Shown: positions 16,663 to 27,519 of the stretch, piece after piece
How the letters are laid out: every line of letters starts with the position of its first letter
Position numbering within the stretch: the stretch's first letter is position 1
Assembly (NCBI GenBank): GCA_002686265.1
Contig: NZBA01000020.1
Span: forward strand, 56,823-120,822
Direction of reading: 5' to 3'
DNA length: 64,000 bases
From: Planctomycetota bacterium
Lineage (GTDB): Bacteria > Planctomycetota > UBA1135 > GCA-002686595
The notes under the pieces: model-generated
The model's database searches: none
Seen by the model: only the letters and a program-made list of their open reading frames with translations
What the model was told of the DNA's origin: nothing
Translations under genes and position numbers: made by a program

Positions 16663-17331
16663 TCAGGGCGAGGGCAGGTGCAGGCGGAAGGCGCAGCGTG
16701 GGTCTCCCGCGGCGATCGTCTCCTCCCGCTCCAGGCTCGGTCGTCCCCCGCGCCCGTCGAAGTACAGGGCGTCGGCGTGGCAGAACAGAGGCGCGAGGTG
16801 CTCACGCCCGGTGTCGAGGCAGGCCTCGGCCAGGCGGCAGTAGGTCACGTCGAACTCCAGCGCGTCCTCGGTCGCCAGCCGCAGCACGGTGCGAGCGTTG
16901 GGGAAGTGCGCCATGGCCTTCACGGCGTCCCCTCTCCGCTCGGCGTCCGTCGCCGCCCGCCAGCGGGCTGCCGAGATCTTCGCACCCTGGGCGATGAAGC
17001 GCGCTCCCGCCTCGCCCACGATCGGCTTCAACAACGCCAGACGCTCGGCGACGGGCAAGTCGAGCTCTCGCTCCAGGACGTCGTCGAGCAGGAACAGCCC
17101 TCGCAGTTGGCGGCGGGTCAGGCGCTCCTCGACAGCTCCCAGGCTGCCGGCGGGGAGGCCGGCCAAGGGATCGGCCAGAAGGCGGCGGCGCGCGACGCGG
17201 GCGAGGATCCCCACGGTTCCGAGTAGGCCGAAGCGTCGCGCGAGGGCCCGTAGGGCGATCGGCAGTCCGTGGCGCAGGTCGAACCACGAGGCCCGCAAGA
17301 GGGACAGCGGCCCCAAGGTGGCCGGCGGCAT
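16663..17331 (-). CDS. L-2-amino-thiazoline-4-carboxylate (ATC) hydrolase family protein
   Basis: A 222-aa protein. The C-terminal half matches the ATC hydrolase family: DVTYCRLAEACLDTG, LFCHADALYFDG and LEREETIAAGDPRCAFRLHL, a small-molecule-binding fold related to 4-vinyl reductase domains. ATC hydrolase opens the thiazoline ring in L-cysteine biosynthesis in some pseudomonads, but most family members are uncharacterised. Here the partner is a two-helix membrane protein whose stop lies 6 bases upstream of this start, so the pair may act together at the membrane. Substrate not assigned. Confidence 0.75.
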   Translation of the reverse strand: MPPATLGPLSLLRASWFDLRHGLPIALRALARRFGLLGTVGILARVARRRLLADPLAGLPAGSLGAVEERLTRRQLRGLFLLDDVLERELDLPVAERLALLKPIVGEAGARFIAQGAKISAARWRAATDAERRGDAVKAMAHFPNARTVLRLATEDALEFDVTYCRLAEACLDTGREHLAPLFCHADALYFDGRGGRPSLEREETIAAGDPRCAFRLHLPSP

Positions 17332-17337
17332 CGGTGC

Positions 17338-17622
17338 TCAGGACTCCTTCAAGCGCCGCGGGAGCACCTCGGTCACGCCCAGGTAGAGCGAGAGTCCGGT
17401 GATCGCGACCCAGGTCTCCAGGGCGTAGGCGCGGCGCATCGCCATCAGCTCGGGGTCGAGGTCCATCGCCCGATCCCAGAGCGGGCCCGCGCTGCCCTCG
17501 GGCCGTAGCACGGCGAAGACCATGAACGAGCCGTAGAAGACCTGCAGCGCGAAGTTCGCGATGATCACCCAGTGCACTGCACGCAGCCAGCGGGGTCCGC
17601 GTCGATCCTCTCTTCGCGCCAC
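17338..17622 (-). CDS. Small two-helix membrane protein
   Basis: A 94-aa protein with two hydrophobic segments (about residues 17-38 and 68-86: WVIIANFALQVFYGSFMVFA and WVAITGLSLYLGVT) and charged ends. No family recognised. Its stop lies 6 bases before the ATC hydrolase-like gene, indicating one operon. Divergent from the oxidoreductase gene across an 88-base gap. Confidence 0.65.
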   Translation of the reverse strand: MARREDRRGPRWLRAVHWVIIANFALQVFYGSFMVFAVLRPEGSAGPLWDRAMDLDPELMAMRRAYALETWVAITGLSLYLGVTEVLPRRLKES

Positions 17623-17710
17623 TGTCGTACCCTATCCGCCGCGCCCCGCCGGGCGCAATGATCGCGACCTCCCTCACCACCCCGACCGCGGCCCGCCGCC
17701 GCCCCTCGCA

Positions 17711-18856
17711 ATGACACGAACGATCGAAGTCGCCCTCATCGGACAGGCCTTCATGGGCCGTGCGCACTCCAACGCCTGGCGCCAGGTGCGGAAGTTCTTC
17801 GACCTGCCCCTGCAGCCCGGCCTGCACACCGTCGCCGGTCGAGACGAGGAGAGCCTGGCCGCCTTCGCCGATCGCCAGGGTTGGGGCCGCGCCACGACGC
17901 GCTGGCGCGACATCGCCGCCGACGACGAGATCGGTCTGGTGGACGTCTCCACTCCCAACCACGTCCACCGCGAAATGGCGGTCGCGATGCTCGAGGCCGG
18001 CAAGCACGTCGCCTGCGAGAAGCCTCTGGCCGGCACCCTCGCCGACGCGCGCGCCATGCGTGACGCGGCGCGGCGCTCGAAGGCGCGCACCTTCGTGTGG
18101 TTCAACTACCGTCGCTGTCCGGCCATCGGCCTCGCCTGGCAGCTGATGCGCGAGAAGCGCATCGGGCGCGTCTACCACGTGCGAGCGACCTACCTGCAGA
18201 GCTGGGGCGGTCCGGACACGCCGCTGTTGTGGCGCTTTCAGAAAAAGCACGCGGGCTCGGGAGCGCACGGCGACCTCAACGCCCACATCGTCGACCTCGC
18301 GCGCTTCCTCGTGGGGGAGGAGATCGTCGAAGTACACGGCGCCGTCGAGCGCACCTTCGTCAAGGAGCGCGTGATCCCCGGCACGCGCAAGAAGGGCCGC
18401 AGCAACGTCGATGACAGCGTCGCTTTCCTGGCGAGCTTCAAGGGCGGGGCCACCGCCAGCTTCGAGGCCACGCGCCTCGCCGGCGGTCACCTGAACGACA
18501 ACACGATCGAGATCAACGGCGAGCACGGCTCCCTGCGCTGGAACCTCGAGAACCTCAACGAGCTGTGGTTCTACGACGGGACCGTTTCGCCGCGCGAGGA
18601 CGGCTGGCGGCGCATCGTCGCCACGCGCGGCGGCGAGCACCCCTACGCCGACGCCTGGTGGCCCGACGGACACATTTCGGGCTACGAGCACACTTTCACC
18701 AACCAGGTGGCAGACATCCTGCGCGTCCTGGCGCGCCGCAAACCGCTCTACCCCGTCCCCGACTTCGCCGACGCCTACGAGACCCAGCGCGTCCTCGAGG
18801 CCGCGCTCGTGTCCGCCCGCGAGCGCTGTGCTGTGAAGCTGAGCGAAGTTCGCTAG
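17711..18856 (+). CDS. Gfo/Idh/MocA family NAD(P)-dependent oxidoreductase
   Basis: A 381-aa protein. The N-terminal Rossmann domain starts [15 protein letters not shown], a loose GxxxxG dinucleotide loop, and includes the family lysine in CEKPLAG. The C-terminal alpha/beta sheet domain binds the sugar; [20 protein letters not shown] supplies the usual substrate-side Asp/His cluster. Family members oxidise or epimerise sugars and inositols with a nicotinamide cofactor. It leads a three-gene unit with a TIM-barrel isomerase and a transporter, indicating uptake and breakdown of a sugar or cyclitol; the exact substrate cannot be read from sequence. Confidence 0.92.
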   Translation: MTRTIEVALIGQAFMGRAHSNAWRQVRKFFDLPLQPGLHTVAGRDEESLAAFADRQGWGRATTRWRDIAADDEIGLVDVSTPNHVHREMAVAMLEAGKHVACEKPLAGTLADARAMRDAARRSKARTFVWFNYRRCPAIGLAWQLMREKRIGRVYHVRATYLQSWGGPDTPLLWRFQKKHAGSGAHGDLNAHIVDLARFLVGEEIVEVHGAVERTFVKERVIPGTRKKGRSNVDDSVAFLASFKGGATASFEATRLAGGHLNDNTIEINGEHGSLRWNLENLNELWFYDGTVSPREDGWRRIVATRGGEHPYADAWWPDGHISGYEHTFTNQVADILRVLARRKPLYPVPDFADAYETQRVLEAALVSARERCAVKLSEVR

Positions 18857-18900
18857 GTTCTCCTCCGCCGCGAACCCCCGAGATCCCCAGGAGAGCGACG

Positions 18901-19944
18901 ATGTCCCGATCCGTGTGCCTGTTCACCGGCCAGTGGGCCGACCTGCCCCTCGAGACCCTGGCCGAGAAGGCCGCCGGGTTCGGCTACGACGGCCTGGAGC
19001 TCGCCTGCTGGGGCGACCACTTCGACGTGCAGCGCGCCCTCGGCGAGGACGGCTACTGCGCGGCTCAGTGGGACGTACTCACAGCCCACGGCCTGGGTTG
19101 CTATGCGATCTCCACCCACCTCGTCGGCCAGGCCGTCTGCGACAACATCGACGAGCGCCACAAGACGATCCTGCCCGAGTCCGTCTGGGGCGACGGCGAC
19201 CCCGAGGGCGTGCGCGAGCGAGCCGCGGCGGAGATGATCGCGACGGCCAAGGCGGCCCGGCGCTTCTTCGACGCCGCCCCCGACGCGGTCTGCGAGCGCC
19301 TGGCACGCTCGGGGCGCACGGTCGTCAACGGCTTCACCGGCAGCTCGATCTGGCACCTGTTGTACTCCTTCCCGCCCGTCTCGCCCGAGTCGATCGAGGA
19401 GGGCTTCGCGGACTTCGCCCGCCGCTGGAAGCCGATCCTCGACGCCTTCGACTGCGAGGACGTCAGCTTCGCCCTCGAGGTCCACCCGACCGAGATCGCC
19501 TTCGACATCGCGACCACCCGGCGCGCCCTCGCGGCCATCGACGCTCACCCGCGCTTCGGCTTCAACTTCGACCCCTCGCACCTCGGCTACCAGGGCGTGG
19601 ACTACATCGGGTTCCTGCGCGAGTTCGGCGAGCGCATCTTCAACATGCACGTCAAGGACGTCTGGTGGTCCGACAGCCCGACGCCCATCGGCGTCTTCGG
19701 CGGTCACGCCAACTTCGGCGAGGATGGACGCTTCTGGGACTTCCGCTCCCCCGGACGCGGGCGCGTGGACTTCGAGGGCATCATGCGCGCCCTCAACCAC
19801 GTCGGCTACCACGGGCCGCTGACGGTCGAGTGGGAGGACCCGATGATGGACCGCGAGCGCGGCGCGACCGAGGCCGCGAGCTTCACGCGCGACCTCGACT
19901 TCGCACCCACCGACGTGGCCTTCGACGCGGCCTTCGCGGAGTAG
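18901..19944 (+). CDS. Sugar phosphate isomerase/epimerase (xylose isomerase-like TIM barrel)
   Basis: A 347-aa protein with AGGAG 7 bases upstream of ATG. The fold signature of AP-endonuclease-2-type TIM barrels is clear: [12 protein letters not shown] near the N-terminus, FALEVHPTE (metal Glu/His), [14 protein letters not shown] (metal Asp/His), NMHVKDV and LTVEWEDPM. These supply the divalent-metal site for aldose-ketose isomerisation, 2-keto-sugar epimerisation or inosose dehydration. It lies 44 bases after the Gfo/Idh gene and 6 bases before the transporter gene, so the three act in one pathway. Confidence 0.9.
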   Translation: MSRSVCLFTGQWADLPLETLAEKAAGFGYDGLELACWGDHFDVQRALGEDGYCAAQWDVLTAHGLGCYAISTHLVGQAVCDNIDERHKTILPESVWGDGDPEGVRERAAAEMIATAKAARRFFDAAPDAVCERLARSGRTVVNGFTGSSIWHLLYSFPPVSPESIEEGFADFARRWKPILDAFDCEDVSFALEVHPTEIAFDIATTRRALAAIDAHPRFGFNFDPSHLGYQGVDYIGFLREFGERIFNMHVKDVWWSDSPTPIGVFGGHANFGEDGRFWDFRSPGRGRVDFEGIMRALNHVGYHGPLTVEWEDPMMDRERGATEAASFTRDLDFAPTDVAFDAAFAE

Positions 19945-19950
19945 ACGCCG

Positions 19951-21216
19951 ATGAACACCAGCGCTGCACCGTTGCCCAGCCGCAACCTGATGGTCCGCCT
20001 GTCGGGGATGATGTTCCTGCAGTACGCCATCTGGGGTGCCTGGCTGCCGTTCCTGTGGTCCTTCCTCTCGGTCCACCGCGGCATGAGCGGCACGGAAATC
20101 GGCGACATGTTCGCGATCGGAGCCGTGGGTGCCATCGTCGGACCCTTCATCGCCGGCCAGATCGCCGACCGCTACTTCTCCACGGAGAAGTTCCTGGCCG
20201 CCAGCCACTTCGTCGGGGCGCTGTTGATCTGGCAGTTGGCTACGATCGAGAGCTACAACGGTTTCCTGCTCTTCTCGGGGCTCTACGGCTTGGTCTACGC
20301 CCCGACCCTGTCCTTGACCAACTCGCTGGCCTTCCACCATCTGCCCGACCGCGACCGCGATTTCGGCCGCGTTCGTCTGTGGGGCACCTTCGGCTGGATC
20401 GTCGTCGGACTCTTGATGGGGCACTGGCTGGCGCAAGTCCACGCCGCCGATCCGATCGCGGGCAAGGCCGACGCCTTCCGTCTATCGGGTGTGCTCGGCC
20501 TGGGCATGGCCGTTTTCTGTCTGTTCCTGCCCCGCACACCGCCGTCGAAGGGTGAGCAGCGCAGCGCCCCCTTCGCGGCCATGGGCGCCGTCCGGCGCAA
20601 TCCCCTGGCGACCCTGTTCCTGCTCGCGATTCCGGTCAGCTGCATCCACCAGTTCTACTTCGTGCACACCGAGGCCTTTCTGGGTGAGAAGCAGGCATCG
20701 GCGCCCGCCTTCTTCCAGACGATCTTCGGCCTCGGCGGCGGCGGGTTGATGACCATCGGGCAGATGACCGAGCTGCTCGTCATCGGCGCCATCCCCCTGG
20801 TCGCCAAGACCGTCTCTCGCAAGCACCTCTTGGCCCTCGGGCTGGTCGCCTACGCATTGCGCATGGCGCTCTTCGCCTACGTGGACGCGCTGCCACTGCC
20901 GACGATGGCGACCTTGGTGATCGGGATCGGCCTGCACGGTGTGTGCTTCGGCTGCTTCATCTTCGTGGCCTTCATGGTCGTGGACGAGGAGAGCGGCGCC
21001 GACATCCGCGCCAGTGCCCAGAGCCTCTTCAATCTGGTCATCATCGGCTGCGGCGTGATCGTCGGCAGCAAGATCGCCGGCTGGGTTTCGGACTGGACAA
21101 TGGTCGATGGCGTGCAGGACTACCAGAGGCTCTTCAGCGTCCCGATGTGGGGTGCGCTGGCCTGCGTGGTGGCATTGGTCGTTTTCTATCCGTCGCGACG
21201 CTCCGCTGAGGACTGA
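19951..21216 (+). CDS. Nucleoside/sugar permease of the MFS (NupG-like) type
   Basis: A 421-aa protein with about 12 membrane segments. The start MNTSAAPLPSRNLMVRLSGM is followed by MFLQYAIWGAWLPFL, the opening of the nucleoside:H+ symporter branch of the major facilitator superfamily, and FGRVRLWGTFGWI is also typical of that branch. In planctomycetes such transporters often accompany Gfo/Idh and isomerase genes, so the substrate may be the sugar or cyclitol handled by the two genes upstream rather than a nucleoside. Confidence 0.85.
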   Translation: MNTSAAPLPSRNLMVRLSGMMFLQYAIWGAWLPFLWSFLSVHRGMSGTEIGDMFAIGAVGAIVGPFIAGQIADRYFSTEKFLAASHFVGALLIWQLATIESYNGFLLFSGLYGLVYAPTLSLTNSLAFHHLPDRDRDFGRVRLWGTFGWIVVGLLMGHWLAQVHAADPIAGKADAFRLSGVLGLGMAVFCLFLPRTPPSKGEQRSAPFAAMGAVRRNPLATLFLLAIPVSCIHQFYFVHTEAFLGEKQASAPAFFQTIFGLGGGGLMTIGQMTELLVIGAIPLVAKTVSRKHLLALGLVAYALRMALFAYVDALPLPTMATLVIGIGLHGVCFGCFIFVAFMVVDEESGADIRASAQSLFNLVIIGCGVIVGSKIAGWVSDWTMVDGVQDYQRLFSVPMWGALACVVALVVFYPSRRSAED

Positions 21217-21344
21217 GCGCAGGGCGGTCTCCTCGGCGCTCTCGGTGCCGTGCGGGCCCGGTCGGAAAACGTTTCCGGCCCGTGCGCGGGGAATGGTGCG
21301 CGCGGGGCGGGGCAGTTCCCCGCCCGCCCTCCGAACGGGCGGTA

Positions 21345-21403
21345 GGTTTCCCTGATGCTCCTCGCTGCGCTCTTCGGGCGCACTCACCGCCGGCAGGGAA
21401 ACC
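21345..21403 (+). promoter_or_regulatory. Inverted repeat that would mask the ribosome site of the 21409 gene
   Basis: GGTTTCCCTG (21345-21354) and CAGGGAAACC (21394-21403) are perfect 10-base complements with a 39-base loop. The right arm contains AGGGA, the only Shine-Dalgarno-like sequence before ATG 21409. In RNA the stem would sequester it. Confidence 0.5.
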
Positions 21404-21408
21404 GCACC

Positions 21409-22428
21409 ATGAGAACGCGCAAGAGAGCCCTCGGGCTCACCCTCATCCTGTTCTTCGCAGCCGCCGCTCAGGCACAGAAGGCGAGCGGGCCATTCACTGG
21501 CAGTCACTCCGAGAGTTTCGAGACCCAGGACAGTCAGGGATTCCACACTTGTGTGCCCGATCGGATCTTCGGTGGTTTCGGCGAGCTGTGCACGCCGGGC
21601 CACACCGGCGCCCTGATCACGACCGGCTGGACCTACCTTTGCACGGTGGACGAGCACTCCGGCGAGCGCTTCTTCGGGAGCGCCTACGGTCACGCGGAGC
21701 TGACCTTCGTGAGCCCGGTGTGGCGCTTCGGAGGTTACTTCGCCACGAACTCGGGCATCCCTGGGGCGACGGTGCGTTTCTTTGACTCGAACGACCTGCT
21801 GCTGGGCTCGGCGGTTGTCTCGGTCCCCGCCGACTGCGGATGGCACTGGAACGGCTGGCAGGCAGACTCGGGCGTCGGCTTCTCGCGCATCGAGATCATC
21901 GGCAATGAACAGACGGGTGCCTACATCCAACTCGACGACATCGAGGTCGATGCCGACGGGCCCCAGCCCGGCGCTGTTCTGTGTGCGTGCGACGCGGCGT
22001 CGGGATGGCCGAACGGCGTCTGCGGGAACCCGGGCGCTGTCGGGCACGGTTGCGGCAGCGGCTCCAATCCCGCGGGGTGCTCCTACACCGCGACCGGCTC
22101 GACCCTCGGTGACTCGATCATCTTGAACGCCCTCGGCGCGGCACCGGCGCAGTTCGGCTTGCACTTTCAGGGGACCAGCGTCAGCGGCGCGGGCGCCGGC
22201 GTGCCCTTCGGCGACGGCCTGCGTTGCGCCGGTGGTGACGTCGTTCGCATCCAGGCCTCGGTGACCGACTCGGCGGGAGCCAGCGCGACCGGAGTGCGCG
22301 TGGGCATGGCCGGCGGAGTGGGGCCAGGCGACGGCGCGCGCTTCTACCAGTTCTGGTACCGCGCCCCCGCGGGATCGCCCTGTGGGAGCGGATTCAACAT
22401 GTCCAACGCCTACGAACTCGTCTGGTAG
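21409..22428 (+). CDS. Secreted protein with C-terminal FGDGLRC/WYR module, paralogue 1
   Basis: A 339-aa protein with an N-terminal signal peptide (Arg/Lys-rich, then LGLTLILFFAAAAQA). The N-terminal 180 residues contain SESFETQDSQGFHTCV, WRFGGYFATNSG and WHWNGWQADSGVGFSRIEI, a beta-sandwich-like layout that resembles PEP-CTERM-type surface proteins. The last 150 residues have paired Cys, LHFQG, FGDGLRCAGGDVVRI and a final FWYRAPAGSPCGSGFNMSN ending in a single Trp. The next gene is a clear paralogue with the same layout. Function unknown; surface or extracellular location inferred. Confidence 0.8.
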   Translation: MRTRKRALGLTLILFFAAAAQAQKASGPFTGSHSESFETQDSQGFHTCVPDRIFGGFGELCTPGHTGALITTGWTYLCTVDEHSGERFFGSAYGHAELTFVSPVWRFGGYFATNSGIPGATVRFFDSNDLLLGSAVVSVPADCGWHWNGWQADSGVGFSRIEIIGNEQTGAYIQLDDIEVDADGPQPGAVLCACDAASGWPNGVCGNPGAVGHGCGSGSNPAGCSYTATGSTLGDSIILNALGAAPAQFGLHFQGTSVSGAGAGVPFGDGLRCAGGDVVRIQASVTDSAGASATGVRVGMAGGVGPGDGARFYQFWYRAPAGSPCGSGFNMSNAYELVW

Positions 22429-22524
22429 GCATCGCCGGCGTTCGGTTGAAGCGGTTGGGAGCCCATTGCCGGATAAGCCTCCCCCGCAAGCGGCCGCACC
22501 GATGTAAGATGCGTTCCGTATGTC

Positions 22525-22545
22525 CTGAGCGTGTGTGGCGCTCAG
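22525..22545. terminator. Small stem-loop between the tandem paralogues
   Basis: CTGAGCG and CGCTCAG form a perfect 7-base stem with a 7-base loop, followed by a moderately T-rich stretch. It may end transcription of the first paralogue or shape the leader of the second. Confidence 0.35.
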
Positions 22546-22588
22546 TTCGAGTTTCTTGCGCCTTGTCAGGATCCCAAGAGGAATCACC

Positions 22589-23578
22589 ATGAGACACACA
22601 TTGCTTCTCGCTGTGGCCGTCACCATTAGCGGCATCGCCTCGGCTCAGACCCCCATCGGGCCCTTCGCAGGTACCGAATCCGATGGATTCGAGACCCAAC
22701 AGAGCGGTTCCTTCGACCCGTGCATCGTCGGGCGCGTCTTCAACAACAACGGAGACCTGTGCACTCCGGGTTCGAGCGGCGCGCACATCACAGGTGGGTG
22801 GGGCTTCATGTGCACCATCCAGGAGCACGGCGGAGCTCGCTTCACCGGCAGCGCCGGGGGTGCCTATGAGTACACCTTCGATACGCCGGTCTCGCGCTTC
22901 GGCGGGTACTTTGGCACGAACGCCGGCCCTCCCGGCGGCGGCACGGCGAACTTCTACGACGCGGCGAACAACTTCCTCGGGTCGGCGGTCATCACCGCGC
23001 CCGCCGACTGCACCTGGACCTGGAACGGCTGGCAGGACGACTCGGGAGCGGGCTTCAGCCGTATCGAGGTTCCAAGCAACGTCTTCGGCGGCGCGTTCTT
23101 GATGATGGACGACATGGAGGCGGACTTTGGCGGCGGTGGTGGCTTCGGCACCGAGCTCTGCTTCGGTGACGGCTCGGGCACGAACTGCCCCTGTACGAAC
23201 CCCAGCGCGAACGGCGGCTGTGCGAACTCGACGGGCGACGGCTGCACCCTGCACGCCCAGCCCGCGGCCGGCGGGACCCTCGACGCCGGGAACGCGATTC
23301 CCGGTCAACCGGGCCTGTTCTTCCAGGGCGACAACACTATCGGCGGTGGGAGCGGCGTTGTCTTCGGCGATGGCCTGCGCTGCTGCGGCCAGAGCGTTGT
23401 GCGCCTGGGGGTCGTCCTCCCCGACGGCAACGGTGACGCATCGTTATCCGGCATTCAGGCCTTGGGAGGGGCAAACGTGGGGGACACGAAGTGCTACCAG
23501 TACTGGTACCGCAACCCCAACGGCTCTCCCTGCCTGGCGGGCTTCAACCTCTCGAACGCGGTGGAAATCACCTGGTAG
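22589..23578 (+). CDS. Secreted protein with C-terminal FGDGLRC/WYR module, paralogue 2
   Basis: A 329-aa protein with signal peptide (LLLAVAVTISGIASA) and AAGAGG upstream of ATG. It aligns along its whole length with the preceding gene: SDGFETQQSGSFDPC, SRFGGYFGTNAG, WTWNGWQDDSGAGFSRIEV, LFFQGDNT, FGDGLRCCGQSVVRL and a final YWYRNPNGSPCLAGFNLSN. It adds a Cys-rich stretch CFGDGSGTNCPCTNPS that also occurs in the protein at 55771-56967. The tandem arrangement indicates gene duplication. Function unknown. Confidence 0.8.
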   Translation: MRHTLLLAVAVTISGIASAQTPIGPFAGTESDGFETQQSGSFDPCIVGRVFNNNGDLCTPGSSGAHITGGWGFMCTIQEHGGARFTGSAGGAYEYTFDTPVSRFGGYFGTNAGPPGGGTANFYDAANNFLGSAVITAPADCTWTWNGWQDDSGAGFSRIEVPSNVFGGAFLMMDDMEADFGGGGGFGTELCFGDGSGTNCPCTNPSANGGCANSTGDGCTLHAQPAAGGTLDAGNAIPGQPGLFFQGDNTIGGGSGVVFGDGLRCCGQSVVRLGVVLPDGNGDASLSGIQALGGANVGDTKCYQYWYRNPNGSPCLAGFNLSNAVEITW

Positions 23579-23632
23579 TTCGCTGACGTGCGACTTGGGG
23601 GTCACCGGCGCGCCGCGGTGAACCTCGAACAG

Positions 23633-23668
23633 AAGGCGGCGTCGCTCCCTCGGGAGCGGCGCCGCCTT
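23633..23668. terminator. Bidirectional stem-loop terminator
   Basis: A 17-base arm starting AAGGCGGCG pairs with an arm ending CGCCGCCTT, with one G-T mismatch and a tight loop at CCCTCGGG. It lies between two convergent genes. No clear T-run follows on either strand, so it may act by structure alone. Confidence 0.6.
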
Positions 23669-23687
23669 GCGATGGTCTCTCGGCCTC

Positions 23688-24680
23688 TCAGAAATCGAGG
23701 GCCACGACGCGGCGCGCTTTCTCGGCGGCGCGCGAGCTGGGGTAGCGCTCGATCAGGTCCTGGAAGCGCGAGAGGGTCTTCGACGGTCCGCGGGTCCAGA
23801 GCAGCTTGCGGTTTCGCTCGAAGAGCTCGGCGGCGGCGACCTCCATCGAGAGCAGCTCGTTTTCGGTCAGCTCCTTCAGGCGCAGGGCGGCGCGCTCGCC
23901 GGGGGGCGAGTCCTTGAATTGCTTCGCGATCAACTCGAGCACATCCCTCGGCGGCAGCATCTCGCGTCGGGCGAGGTGGTCTTCGATCTGCGCCATCAGG
24001 TCCTCGAGGTGGCGCTCGATGCGCTCGGTGAGCGCGCGCGCCTCCTCGCGAGCCTCGGCGGGGACGCGCTCGTCCTCGGCTACGGTACGCGCCTTCTTGA
24101 GGGCCTTGGCGATCTCGCCCTTGGCGGCGTCGGTGACGACCTTCTTCAGGCGTGAGGCTTCCACGGGCTCGAGGTGTAGCGACAGCGGGCCGAGCTCACC
24201 GAGGCGATCGGCGCCCTTGAGGGCCTTGAGGAGCTTCCCGTTCCACAGGCCGTTGGTCGGGCCGGTCCAGAAGATCTCGCCGCGCGGATCGATCAGAACT
24301 TGGTGGAAGTGGGCGCTGACGCCATAGCGCTCGCGGGCATCGCTGCCGACGGCGCAGGGAAACGGGAGGCCTTGCGCTGTGATGGTGTCCTCGACCACTT
24401 CGCGTTCCTCATCCGTCACGACCAGCACGACCAGCCCCTTGTCGGCGTGGTCGTGGTGGAACTTCTTCAACAGCCTCCAGTTGGCTCCGGCCGGCGGCTC
24501 CGTGCTGCGCCAGAAGTGCAGCAGCACGGTGCGCCCGCGCAGGTTCCGCAGGGTCGGTCGCTCGCCGATGTGGTTCACCCACGCGGCGGCCTCGAAGGAG
24601 GGCGCCCGGTGTCCGACGCCTTGGGGTGGGGCGAGGGCCGTCAGGGCGAGGGCGATGGCGGGGAGGAGGGGATGGACCAT
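23688..24680 (-). CDS. Secreted thioredoxin-fold (TlpA-like) protein without redox cysteines
   Basis: A 330-aa protein with an N-terminal signal peptide (VHPLLPAIALALTALA). Residues about 22-165 are a TlpA/AhpC-type thioredoxin fold: APSFEAAAWVNHIGERPTLRNLRGRTVLLHFWRST, VLVVTDEE and VLIDPRGEIFW. The active-site WCxxC is replaced by FWRSTEPPAGANW, so it cannot do thiol-disulfide exchange. The C-terminal half is helical and charged, with FQDLIERYPSSRAAEKARRV resembling a tetratricopeptide-type repeat. It lies 85 bases downstream of clpB on the same strand. A binding role is more likely than catalysis. Confidence 0.75.
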   Translation of the reverse strand: MVHPLLPAIALALTALAPPQGVGHRAPSFEAAAWVNHIGERPTLRNLRGRTVLLHFWRSTEPPAGANWRLLKKFHHDHADKGLVVLVVTDEEREVVEDTITAQGLPFPCAVGSDARERYGVSAHFHQVLIDPRGEIFWTGPTNGLWNGKLLKALKGADRLGELGPLSLHLEPVEASRLKKVVTDAAKGEIAKALKKARTVAEDERVPAEAREEARALTERIERHLEDLMAQIEDHLARREMLPPRDVLELIAKQFKDSPPGERAALRLKELTENELLSMEVAAAELFERNRKLLWTRGPSKTLSRFQDLIERYPSSRAAEKARRVVALDF

Positions 24681-24684
24681 GAGC

Positions 24685-24725
24685 GGCGGCGAGGCGACCT
24701 TCGCAGGGTAACTCCCCTCGCCGCC
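24685..24725 (-). promoter_or_regulatory. Stem-loop between clpB and the thioredoxin-fold gene
   Basis: GGCGGCGAGG (24685-24694) and CCTCGCCGCC (24716-24725) are perfect 10-base complements with a 21-base loop. On the coding strand the stem ends 4 bases before ATG 24680, so it could attenuate clpB read-through or hinder ribosome access. Confidence 0.45.
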
Positions 24726-24765
24726 TGGGGGATGATGCTCTCGGCCGGCGCGCCGCTGCAAGCCC

Positions 24766-27321
<2,556 letters not shown>

Positions 27322-27442
27322 GGTGTCTCCTTTTCCTGCCGGTGAGTGCGGAGTGCAGCCGGGGGGGAGCAAGCGTCATGCCAGGGGCGAAGCGGCCGCC
27401 AGAGGGTGTAGAGAGGGGGTTTTCTTCCCTGTAGAGCCAAAA

Positions 27443-27470
27443 TGGCAGCCGAAACTGCCAGCGTGACAGT
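27443..27470. promoter_or_regulatory. clpB upstream palindrome CTGYCA-N3-TGRCAG with extra half-site
   Basis: ACTGCCA-GCG-TGACAGT at 27454-27470 is an inverted repeat with one mismatch. TGGCAG at 27443-27448 adds a second, overlapping palindrome with CTGCCA (6-base spacer). It sits in the 198-base region between clpB and the divergent sulfatase gene. The same 15-base pattern occurs twice upstream of the groESL operon, so heat-shock control is the natural inference. Confidence 0.55.
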
Positions 27471-27519
27471 CTTGCTTGGGCCGCGGCGGCGCGGATACTG
27501 ACCGTGCCCTGCTCTCCCT

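Noticed and set aside
21264..21276. LacI-type operator GGAAAACGTTTCC after the sugar operon
   Set aside because: Symmetry is good but it lies downstream of the sugar genes, has no LacI-family regulator nearby, and is as well explained as part of a bulged terminator stem.
27335..27365. CIRCE element before clpB
   Set aside because: Two GAGTGC words are direct, not inverted, repeats and the TTAGCACTC half is absent.
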